NCBI GenBank assembly: GCA_034440615.1
Contig: JAOTOM010004132.1
Span: 164,179 to 228,178 of the forward strand
From: Ashinkailepas kermadecensis
Taxonomy: Eukaryota; Arthropoda; Thecostraca; Neolepadidae
Direction of reading: 5' to 3'
DNA length: 64,000 nucleotides
The notes beneath the pieces were generated by a model. That model was not told the origin of the DNA. It worked only from the letters and a program-made list of their open reading frames with translations, and did no database searches. Position 1 is the first letter of the stretch. Every line of letters starts with the position of its first letter. Shown in pieces: positions 46,208-56,276 of this stretch. A program made the position numbers and the translations under genes.

Positions 46208-46273
<66 letters not shown>

Positions 46274-46296
46274 AAATATAATATATATAATATAAT

Positions 46297-46328
<32 letters not shown>

Positions 46329-46330
46329 TA
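46208..46330. repeat. (TA)n microsatellite, two blocks
   Basis: Two TA runs separated by CACATATAAAATATAATA-like sequence. Confidence 0.95.
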
Positions 46331-46337
46331 CATCGGG

Positions 46338-46910
46338 GAAGAAGGGGGGGGGTCCTGAACACTTTAGGCATTATGCAAGAAATAACTCTACTGCTGCTTC
46401 TGTATGGCTGAACCAGTAATTGTACTGTGTTTACTGAACACAAAAATGAACAAGCTATCCATATTCAAACAGTTCCTTTCAATGAAAATCCTCTAACCAC
46501 TTGCAAAGAGCAACTTTAAAACAGATGATTATTTTATAGCGGTGTGCCGTATCCTGAACATGAAAATGTTGTTGTTCAGGATTACTTCACTGTAGCTGTT
46601 GTGGTACAAGCTATTAGTAGCACTAAAAAATGCTGGTGTAATTGCAAAAACAAATTGGAAGTCACTTCCTTATGGTTTCCTAAAGCCAACTGCTCTTCGA
46701 AGCCTACAATGGTTCCTGTGAACTTCGCAACCTCTGTACACAAAGTATAGGTAGAATTATGTGATCAGGCTTTCATGTTTTGGTAGCGACAGGTCCATCA
46801 TTTATGAATACTGCCATCTTTTTGTTATTTATGCACTGAACATGATGTGGGAGACGACCAAAGGTAGGTGTTCAGAAAACAGAACATGTTCAGATATCCC
46901 CCCTCTTACC
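46338..46910 (+). repeat. Dispersed 570-bp repeat, copy 1
   Basis: Matches the minus strand of 57990-58580 along most of its length: CTGCTGCTTCTGTATGGC, CATATTCAAACAGTTCC, AATCCTCTAACCACT, GTAGCTGTTGTGGTAC and GGTAGGTGTTCAG are shared. Ends are G-rich and opposite (GGGGAAGAAGGGGGG and CCCCCCTCTTACCC), hinting at inverted termini of a small DNA transposon nested in the hAT-like element. Confidence 0.75.
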
Positions 46911-48155
46911 CTATATGTGATGTGAAAACAGTTATTGCAAAAATGATTTATTCGACAGACAGTTTGATGTCTACGCATCTTCATCTGTGTCTAATTAAAG
47001 AAGGGAATTAGTATTAATTTAGACGCGAACGAAGATGCTCTAACATTGAAACATCTTGATGTGTTGAATATATTATTTTTGCTAAAACTTTGGGTATAAT
47101 TGAAGATCAAAGTAAATTTTGATTCTTTGGAATTTTTATTTTGAATGCATGGTATTTTCACGTAAAAAATGACGATGCGACCACTCATTTTCCCTGCAAA
47201 TGATAACTTTTCGGTTGGCAAAGAAATAAACAATCAAAATCTTCACTACAAATATAGCACATCGCGTATAATCATCCGTACCTGGTGTGTCATAGACGTG
47301 ATAAAGAAGAAGTTCAACACTTCATGCACTCGATTTAATACTCTTTGACATCGAAAACCGTATGTTTCTGCCTTAATTCGGTATATATTCGGTATATATT
47401 AGGTGTGTATCGCCTTGGGCACAGCCTCGACTCGATAGGCCTTGAGCACAGCTGTCCAATACATCCTCGAAGGTTTAGTATGTATATTTACTAAGAATGG
47501 AAGTGTGTTTAGTAAGAATATTTCCTAACTTTCTGAAAGTTTAATAGGTATTCTTACTAAAGTTACCTCTACAAAAGGTGGTTTTACAGCGGATTTTTAC
47601 TCCCAGGTCAAGTGGTCTCAGGAACAATATAGAGGGAGAAGAACCGTAGGTAAATTATTTTCTTAGACTGATTATAGAAGTACTTGAACTTGGGGTGCTT
47701 ATATCTTGGGAATTTTTCATTTTCCAAATAAATTAGTCAAATTCGTTGAAATCACATTAGAAAACACCCGTAAAACATTTTGATCAAAAAATGTGTGCCA
47801 TTTTTACACAAATCTTGTAATTTTCGATGGAAAGAATCAATCTCAATATCGGCGTCACGCACTTGTTCTCTCATGATAACCTCTCCTCTATATATATATA
47901 TAAGTTTGAGACATTACTTAAATTACACAGGTCAGGACTTCGAGCAATCCTGCTCAAATCACCTGAACAAAACCTATATAATGCCACGCATTCCAAAATA
48001 CTTGATATTTTCATCAATGATATGATTTTTTAATCACTTGATATTGAACATGTGTTGGTATAACAAGAACAATCCTATTTTTTTACAAAAAAAGATCATG
48101 CTTGTATTCCAGACTAAGTTTTAGGATATTACAGAAGACATATATACACTTGTTA

Positions 48156-48465
48156 AAATATGTTATATCCAGTACACATTCCCTTCATATATAGGAGAAA
48201 AAAAGTAATCTGCAGCCAAATTGATACCAAATGGACCAAATTACACAAATTGATACCATATGATTAAAAAAAACCTTTGGATGACGTCATGCAGGCTTGA
48301 AGAGCTTGAAAGAAATATGTTATATCCAGTACACATTCCCTTCTATATAGGAGAAAAAAGTAATCTGCAGCCAAATTGTACCAAATGAACCAAATTACAC
48401 AAATTGATACCATATGATTAAAAAAAACCTTTGGATGACGTCATGCAGACTTGAAAGAAGACTTC
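48156..48465. repeat. 157-bp tandem duplication
   Basis: The segment from about 48156 (ATATGTTATATCCAGTACAC) is repeated from about 48313 with a few indels. Both copies end with TTTGGATGACGTCATGCAG, which includes a CRE-like TGACGTCA. Confidence 0.9.
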
Positions 48466-48493
48466 CATCTACCTTTTGTAAAAGTACATTTGT

Positions 48494-48552
48494 TTGTTAT
48501 TTGTCACACGCGCGTCTGATATGATATCAGACGCGCAGGTGACAAATAACAA
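48494..48552. repeat. Long inverted repeat
   Basis: TTGTTATTTGTCAC..GCGCGTCTGATAT pairs with ATATCAGACGCGC..GTGACAAATAACAA almost perfectly over 27-29 bp per arm, with almost no loop. Confidence 0.9.
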
Positions 48553-49369
48553 GCCAACATAATTTTATTCAGTGCAGATGCCAATTCCAGTGCAGGACAA
48601 TGTCGGTTCCATATTCTTTTTCACAATTACAACCCATTTATGTGTTGTGCTCCTGGTACTAGGATTGACTCGTGCATGATACTGATTGTGGATACCAAGC
48701 TTAACATTAATAATTATTTGCAGTTATTGTAATTGGTTTTTGGTAAATAATTTCAGTACTGGTACCCTTCATTCTTTACTCACTGGAAGATTAGAAGTTG
48801 ACAATTGTATTGCTAAGCATGAATAATTATGCTGTGTTTTTGCTCCCTACTTTGTGTCATGACATAATATTCACACAGATACATGCTTCATATTATTTGT
48901 TCATAACATGCATTTTGTCACAAGACTCAAATGACTCATTGTGATTCAAATGATTGACTCATGATTCAACTCATTTATTTTTAGAAAGATGTGATTCAAC
49001 TCATGACTCAAAATATGTTTTGTGGAAAAGAATCGATTCAACTCTCGACTCATCCAAAAACGATTGATTCATGAGTCGAGCACAAGTCTGGGTAGGTAAG
49101 GTGTTTAGCAATCCTGAGGTCAGAACTATCTTCTCGTGACTTTGTTTGTGACAAACTTGAAATGACTGCATATTCCCAAATCAGCATAGTATGAGAGATG
49201 GCTTACTAGGTGTTAATTTATTGCAAAATCATACAGGCCTATTTATTTTGCAAAGCTCAGGCCTGGTTACGAGAAGCTACATACCTTTTGACTTTTATAA
49301 GTGTAAAGCTTTTAATTTTTTAAAGAACACATTTCATTTTTGAATGGCAGCCTTCTGAGTTTTGAGTTT

Positions 49370-50075
49370 CCATTCCACTTGCTCACAAGCCAAAGGCTTT
49401 CTGCATGCTCACAAGCTGCAGGCTTTCTGCATGTTCACAAACTGCAGGCTTTCAACATGTTCACATGCTGCAGGCTTTCCACATGCTCACATGCTGCAGA
49501 CTTCTGCATGCTCACAATTGCAGGCTTTCTGATTGCTCACAAACTGTGGTCTTTCCACATGCTCGCATGCATGTAGACTTCTACATGCTTACAATTGCAC
49601 ATTTTCTGATTGCTCACAGGCCACAGGATTTCCACATGTTCACAATCTGCAGGCTTGCTGCATGCTCACAAAGATGCAAGCTTTCTGCATGCTTATATGC
49701 TACAGGCTTCTGACATGCTCACAAGCTGCTGCCTTTCTGCATGCTCACAATCTGCAGGCTTTCTGCATGCTCACAAACTGCAGGCTTCCCACATGCTCAC
49801 ATGCTGCAGACTTTCTGCATGCTCACAAGTTGCAGGCTTTCTGCTTGCTCCCAAGCCAAAGGATTTCCATTTGCTCACAAGTTGAAAGCTTGTTGCATGC
49901 CAGCAAGCTGCATGCTTTCTGCCTGCTGACATACTGCAGGCTTTCTGTATGCTCACAAGCTTCAGACTTTCTGCTTGCTCACAAGTTGCAGGCTCTGCAT
50001 ACTTACAGGCTGCAGGCTTTCTGCTTGCCCACAAGCTTCAGGCTTTCTGTTTGCCCACAAACTGCCCACAAACCT
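49370..50075. repeat. 26-bp minisatellite, about 26 copies
   Basis: The unit contains CATGCTCACAAGCTGCAGGC then TTTCTG, repeated every 26 bp with variation. The frame is open in several phases (Cys/His/Ser/Leu-rich) but shifts every unit. It lies between the hAT-like element and the LINE. Confidence 0.95.
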
Positions 50076-50229
50076 GATTAATTGGTTCAACTGTAGCATC
50101 CAGTAAGCATTTTGGAAATTTACAGCAACAAATTGCAAATGCAATGCAATTTGACCTCTAAAGTTACAATAGTATGACATCCTGGATATTTTTGGCAGTT
50201 GCCTTAGACTACTGCTTCTAACAAAGATC

Positions 50230-51815
50230 CAATTGAATACATTGCAGGACATGACTATGCTATTTGGGAACAAGATATGTACACTAATGTAATCCAAGTT
50301 GAAACAATTATAAAGTCACTGAACTCTGTTGGAGGAGGGCCTGGTGGCATTAGTACAAAAACTCTCTTACTGACTTACCAAATTATCCTGAAGCAAATCA
50401 CCCACTTCTTTAACCTGTCTGAGAAGTGGAGTTTTTCCTAAACAACTAAAACAAGCCATAATTATCCCCATATTTAAGGCAGGAGAACTGAACAAATTCA
50501 CAAACTATAGGCCAAGTACTATGCTACCAGTATTTTCAAAAATCCTTGAAAAGATGGTATATTCTTATCTCATGTCTTATCTGGAACTGAATAATATACT
50601 CAGTACACTCCAATTTGGATTTAGAAAAAAAAGCATAGCACCTACATGCCAATTGCTCACATTTATGATGAAATTACAAAATCTTTGGAAAAGAAAGAAC
50701 TTACTTGTGGTCCCTATATTGACTTCAAAAAAGCCTTTGATACTGTGAGTATGGACATTCTACTAAAACATCCAACATATTGGAATATCAGGAACTCTAC
50801 TCATGATATTACATTCATATTTAAAAGATCGTTATCAGCAAACAAAAATCAATGAAATAATCTCTGATGCAGAGGGCATTACAATGGGAGTTCCACAGGG
50901 CTCCATACTTGGTCCACTACTCTTCCTTATATACATTAATTATTTGTGTAATTCTTTAGATGGAACATTATACTTACTTACTTGCTGATGATGCTGCTGT
51001 CATGATAAAAGCTAAAAATATAAAGGAACTACAAATTAAAGTCAATGCCATTGTTACAGGAATAACTGAATGGTTTCAAGCTAATAGATTATCACTGAAT
51101 GTCAAAAAAAACAAATTACCAAACTTATTCCAGTATGCCTAGTACTGACTTAAACATAGCCATAAATTCTCAAAAGGTTCACAGGAAACAGCAAATGAAA
51201 TATCTTGGTGTAATAGTTGATGAAAAATTAACATGGAAGTATCACATAGCATATGCTGCTGCAAAAACCAGCATAAATTTAGGAATAATGGGAAGAGCAA
51301 AATACTTTATCACAAGTTGTGAATTAAATACTTAATAATACTTTGATTCTTCCCTATTTAAATTATTGTGTGTTAATATAGGGAAACAATTTTCCAACAC
51401 GATTAGACAGAATTGTTAAAATACAAAATAGGGCTTTAAGAATCATAGATAATCAGCACTGCATACCCTACAAATGAATTGTTTGTCAAATATAACATTC
51501 TGAAGTCCCCTCATATTGTGCAGGAACAGAGCATATTACTACTTCACAGATTTTGTAATCAAACTTTACCAATCACTGTAATTAATATGTTCCATTACTC
51601 TCACCAAGTAATTTAAGGCATGTTGATCATTTCCATGTACCCTTTTCATCGAAATCCTATAGACTTCATTCCATACCATTTATAGCACCAAGAACTTGGA
51701 ATAGTATCATTGGTACACAATTTCCTTCCTGTAATCATGTGCCTATTAAGAAAGAAGATATAAAACAGTTATCAGAGCTTACTTCATTAGCTCATATATC
51801 ACAAATTAACTGGTG
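50230..51815 (+). pseudogene. Decayed non-LTR retrotransposon reverse transcriptase
   Basis: Fragments in shifting plus frames cover a reverse transcriptase: IIPIFKAGEL and NKFTNYRP (about 50455-50515), FSKILEKMVY (50530), LQFGFRKK (50608), PYIDFKKAFDTV (50717), GVPQGSILGPLLFLIYIN (50887-50940), LADDAAVMIK with the catalytic DD (about 50975-51010), LSLNVKK, MKYLGVIVDEKLTW and a C-terminal PYLNYCV segment (about 51350). The order and motifs fit the CR1/Jockey group. There are at least four frameshifts and internal stops; the endonuclease part is missing, so it is a 5'-truncated, dead copy. It is much more AT-rich than the flanking genes. Confidence 0.85.
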
Positions 51816-51844
51816 AGCAAAAATTAACCTTGATCATTTGCACA

Positions 51845-52050
51845 CTACAAAATGTGTGCATGTGTATGTGCATAAATGTGTATGGATGCATATGTGTGTA
51901 TGTTTATGTATGTGCATGTTAGTAAATGTGTATGTAGTATATTTGTATAGATATGTGAGTGCATGTGTCCATGTATGTGAAGTATGTGTAGGTGTACATG
52001 TTTCATGTGTGCATATGCAGGTTTGTGTGCTTGTGCATGTACATGATCCA
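51845..52050. repeat. (TG/TATG)n low-complexity tract
   Basis: About 200 bp of GTGTATGTGCAT-like sequence. Confidence 0.9.
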
Positions 52051-52079
52051 ACTTCTCCCTTTTCCCCCTCATAACACAT

Positions 52080-53357
52080 TTCACTTTGTGGCCCCAGGAG
52101 TTCCTTGGTGTTACTAGCTTGCTACCTAGCTGAGGTGCTCCTGGGGCTACTTCTACTAAGAACTGGTGGTGGCCTATCTGCAAACAAAAAGACAACAAAA
52201 GTATGCAACCAGTTGTAGTGAACAGCAGACAAATTACATATGTATTGGCATCCTGAGGCATTCCTTAGCTGGCTGTCCTAATTTTTGAATAGCTGGCCAT
52301 AGGAAAGCCCAATATCAATCGAGCCTGTAATAGTGCGTGCAACCAAATAGGATAGGCTGCTGCATACGAAACAGGGGTCGACATTAGGGGAAAAAATTAC
52401 TCTACTTGAAAGTGGGCGTCGACATTTGAAAATGATTACACCGCTAAGGTGAGGACTAAATAAGATCAGGTCGCGTGTAACTTTCACGGATGTCCAATGT
52501 TAAAATCGGCTTGCATGCAAATCTTTCATGCAAATCGGCCTCTTAAGTACGGTCACTACGGCCACAAGGAGTAGTGCATCTTATAGCGAAAGCTTGTTTC
52601 CACTTGGAACCAGGCGTCGAATTTTAGTTTTCTCGGTCAGTTAGTAGCTACACCGATTACATCACGATTTTAAGTAAATTTCCCCATGGCGGGTTAACGC
52701 TTAGAACCGGCCCAGAACACTAAATGAGCGGCTCGGTCCGTAACGATTATGTGGGGACTGGCGGCAGCATTAATTTCCCACCAGCACACACTGCTTCCAG
52801 CTTAGAAAATTCGATAACACGAATCATTTCACTTCATCTTCATGAGAAATTGTAATCCGCAACACCAATACTGTTGACAATTGTCCAATTATGACAATGC
52901 TGCTGCACTGAGCACCTGCTCACTCTCACCATACTCACCATAGACGGTCTGGAGATAAATGTACGCTTGCATATGTTGTGGCTTATAATAGCATCAGATC
53001 GTGCGACTGTTTGGCACAGATACAACCGCGATAATCACGCAGAAAAGCACCGACTTCAACTGAAACACGTGCATGAGATGAGATGAAATGATATTTTACC
53101 TGAAGAAATATATACCAAGGCTCTCCGTGACTAAAACATCCATGAAATATCACCCACGAGCGGAGATGGTAACACAGAAACCCATGGTACATGCGCAACT
53201 CACAGCGTGTTACTGGATCGTTTTCGCTACGACTCGGCGGTGCAAATCGCCAGTGCAGATTGTCAACACGAGCTGACGTCTCAGCTATGCATCCACAGTG
53301 GCAACCACACCGCAAGCGCCCACGCCGCTCCGGTCGTGACAAGCGGGCGGCAGGCCA
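52080..53357. other. Intergenic, nothing recognised
   Basis: No coding, RNA or mobile feature is seen. It lies 3' of the minus-strand membrane protein gene and probably includes its 3' untranslated region. Confidence 0.5.
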
Positions 53358-54089
53358 TCACTCTTCGTCTGCTGCCTCCTGCCCCGCGTCAGCCCCGACT
53401 TCAGCAGCCGACTCGACCTCCGTCTGCTCCGGAGCGGTCGCGGCCGACTGCGAGGGGCCGACCTGGCCGGACCGCCGACGCACACACAGCACGCACAGCA
53501 AGATGACCAGCACGAGCACGCCCAGAGCGGTGGCGACGCCTACGGCCACGCCAAGGCGGCCGGGCGTCTTGTCGGTCAGGTGGTCAGGCAGCCGGTTCGC
53601 GCCATCACCCCACGACTTGCGTTCGAGTGGCACACCCCTCTGCAGGTCGGAGTTTTTCGCTTCGGCGGTGCGCCCGGCTTCAAGCGCCGGTTGTGCAGTG
53701 CCGACTACAGTTGGCCGTGGTTGAGGTGCTGGCGGAATGTTGTCCAAGGAGGCGCCGGTGTTGGCGATAGTGTTGGTCTCGATGGCAGTATTTGAACGGG
53801 ACAAGACATGACTGACAGACTCCTTTCGCACTGAACACGTATCGTGCGCGTCGGCGCAGTGGAGATTCTGCAGAAGAGTCGACACGCTGATGGTTCGCCC
53901 TCCGAGACAGTCGGACAACAGTTGCCAGCCCTGGTATGTGATCTGACAGTCGGTTGATCTTTTCCAGATCTGCTTGCAGGTGGAAGATAGAGCGCGATGG
54001 TCTCCGGTCAAAACGTCTCGCGAGGAGCTCACAATGCAGCTGATACACAACACTTTGATCATCACAAAATTCAGACCTGGCGAGTCCAT
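53358..54089 (-). CDS. Intronless membrane protein, paralogue of the 43209 gene
   Basis: A 243-residue protein of unknown function. A hydrophobic start (residues 9-22, VMIKVLCISCIV) suggests a signal peptide; Met 10 is an alternative start. The ectodomain has cysteines at 38, 48, 61, 78 and 85 with exactly the spacing of the 43209 protein, and shares CQI, GWQLL, CL-x-GG, CA-x-AHD and C-x-VR. The linker is Thr/Pro/Ala-rich (90-175). A transmembrane helix (179-203, LGVAVGVATALGVLVLVILL) is followed by CVRRR and an acidic Ala/Glu tail (EQTEVESAAE to the end). Outside the cysteine module and general layout the two proteins have diverged strongly, so the duplication is old. The pair is convergent, with stop codons 9.4 kb apart. 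A receptor or co-receptor role is only a guess. Confidence 0.8.
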   Translation of the reverse strand: MDSPGLNFVMIKVLCISCIVSSSRDVLTGDHRALSSTCKQIWKRSTDCQITYQGWQLLSDCLGGRTISVSTLLQNLHCADAHDTCSVRKESVSHVLSRSNTAIETNTIANTGASLDNIPPAPQPRPTVVGTAQPALEAGRTAEAKNSDLQRGVPLERKSWGDGANRLPDHLTDKTPGRLGVAVGVATALGVLVLVILLCVLCVRRRSGQVGPSQSAATAPEQTEVESAAEVGADAGQEAADEE

Positions 54090-56169
54090 CTGGCCTGTTT
54101 TATTTGGTAAAATCAGAAGTACGATTTCGTTAGATGATTTTTTTCTTTAGTGTCGTTAAGTGACTGGTGAACACCTACAGATATGTCGATTGAGTTTCAG
54201 GCGTTTCAATTCCTTTCTCACTCATCATTCTCCACCAGTACCGGGTGACACACATTCATCACAGTGCCTCGTTCTACTCGCCTCAAGGTGTCATCTTCCG
54301 TAACCCGTAAATGTACTGTCACTACTTCCATGTATGTCATGCTCAATTGGGGATTAATAACTCGTGCGTTCATATTTTAGCGTACTTCTGTCCACAATAT
54401 AATTCAACTGTCCTTCAACCACCCATATGATTCAACTCTCCATATCCGCGATATGCTTTCCTATTGGCACAGCGTATTCATCATATAACAATACGATCTA
54501 GTTTCTGGGAACAGCCAGCGCCAGAAGTTCAGTAAATGTATGCCAAAAGTTCTACACTACCATTTTATTCCTCCTTAAATATGACCGACATCATAGGACT
54601 GGGGCGATGCGCTCAGTCTTGCTTTACCAAACTTCACACAAAGCCTTTAGCTTTTCCTGTACAGAACATCTTATGCGACATCATGAAATCCAGATACTTA
54701 CCTCGATGTTTATATTATGCGTGCTTAATCGGAAGCGCTCTCGTGCCAAGGCCCAACTACGTCGAGCCCCACCCCTTTCTCTGAGCCCCACCCCATGCCT
54801 TCATAGATTACGAACTCGCTGCCCGGCGTTACCGCACACGTGAAATAGACGCAAATGAGCGCCTCCACAGTGGAATACGGCCATCACGGGACCAAAGAGA
54901 CAGCGGAGTGAAAATACCAGTATCATGCCTCAGAAGGGGAACGGCAGAAGCATAGCAGCGACACCACAGCGTCAAGTAGTTAACTAATTGTATAGCAGTT
55001 CACTCGTGAAAATGGATCACGAACATACAGCTACATTCAAAATCATGGTGCTTATGTTGTGTAAACCTTTGTCCCTGCAGCCAGCGACGGCAAGAGTCAG
55101 TTGAACAGATCACATTCCATACACGAAAACGATAAAATGGAACCAGTAAACTCGAGTGGATGACAATTGGGTGTTTTTTTTTTCACGACCACTTGACACC
55201 AAACATCGTGCTGAAGAAAAACCTGAAGAAGTGACTGAAACACAAATAAAAGCATGCCGACTTTTTTTTTGCAATTATCACGAACAGCAGCCAGATTTTG
55301 GCATGACCCACAATGGCTCGGCATAACACATCGGTGCACACTTGTCTCTCGAAACAATAACTCCTCGGTGACTAGTGTGGTGAGGTGTGGCAGTGGGAGA
55401 CGACACATTTCACAGTTCACAGCAGACCGCAAGTGTCCCCGTGCTCACTCGGACAAAAATCATGCACATCAATGTCGCAACGAGCTCACGAGACCGAAGA
55501 GCGAGTTTTTCCGATCACCACAAGACTAGATGCAAACTTTGGTACCATTGGAACTATGGGCTTGACTATATAGCCTTGACTACTATAGCCTTGACTACGG
55601 GAAACGACGCCGACAATAGTACACTTACCGAGATGGCAAACAAATATTAACACGGGCACCTCTAAATCACGTCTAAATAACGTCTAAATTATCTCGAGAG
55701 CAAAACAGAATTCCACTCCATAACGTGACTTTATCGACCACAGCTTTCCCAGCCACCAAAACGACAAAAATAAGGCGGGCAGACACAAGACGGCGGTGCG
55801 ATTCGGGACAAACGAAGCCGAGGATGATCACAGTCTATTCCGCACTCGCTGGTCCAAACAGGCGGCTTGCTGCGCCGACGGCACGACGGCACCATTGAGC
55901 AGGTATCGCACCAGCTGCGCACGCGCACCAGTTGCTGCCGTCTCGTCCGTCCGGCAATGTCGTCAGCAGCTTCGTGCGACGTCAGATCCGCCGAAAGTGA
56001 CTGGACGCGTCCGTTTATCACTCATCACCGGCCGCCGCACCCCCCCGCGGCTCCGGTGCACGCCGCGCGCAGACCGGCACAAGCGCACCCACGCACACCA
56101 TCACGTTGTCTTTGGGATGGGGGGGAGTCGCTTCGCATCCGTCTTCACGCCAACTCGGCAGCGCCGCCG
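54090..56169. other. Intergenic between the two minus-strand genes
   Basis: Contains the upstream region of the membrane protein gene and the 3' flank of unc-119. A GC-rich part (55780-56160) has open frames without recognisable domains and probably belongs to the unc-119 3' untranslated region. Confidence 0.5.
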
Positions 56170-56276
56170 CTAGGCGTCGTACGCGTAGTCTGCCTTATTG
56201 TGCATGATCAGCTTGTTGTCCACAAAGTAGAAGCTGTCGGAGCGTGTCTCGTACGGATGACAAATCATCTCAGCCG
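56170..56276 (-). CDS. unc119: unc119 exon 6 (C-terminus)
   Basis: Minus-strand acceptor CCGTCCGGCAG; joined codon GCG, then [34 protein letters not shown] and TAG (56172-56170). HNKADY followed by Ala or Ser is the C-terminal signature of the family. Confidence 0.96.

Larger units (their letters stand above)
45972..49090. mobile_element. hAT-like non-autonomous DNA transposon, 3.1 kb
   Basis: Perfect 19-bp terminal inverted repeats (CAGACTTGTGCTCGACTCA at 45972-45990, complement at 49072-49090) are flanked by a perfect 8-bp direct repeat GGTAGGTA (45964-45971 and 49091-49098). An 8-bp target duplication and CAG-starting ends are marks of the hAT superfamily. Both subterminal regions carry repeated GATTCAACTCATGACTCA-type motifs (to about 46180 and from about 48930), typical of hAT transposase binding regions. 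Inside there are (TA)n runs, a repeat shared with 57930-58580, a 157-bp tandem duplication and a long hairpin, but no transposase reading frame, so it would depend on a transposase made elsewhere. Confidence 0.88.
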
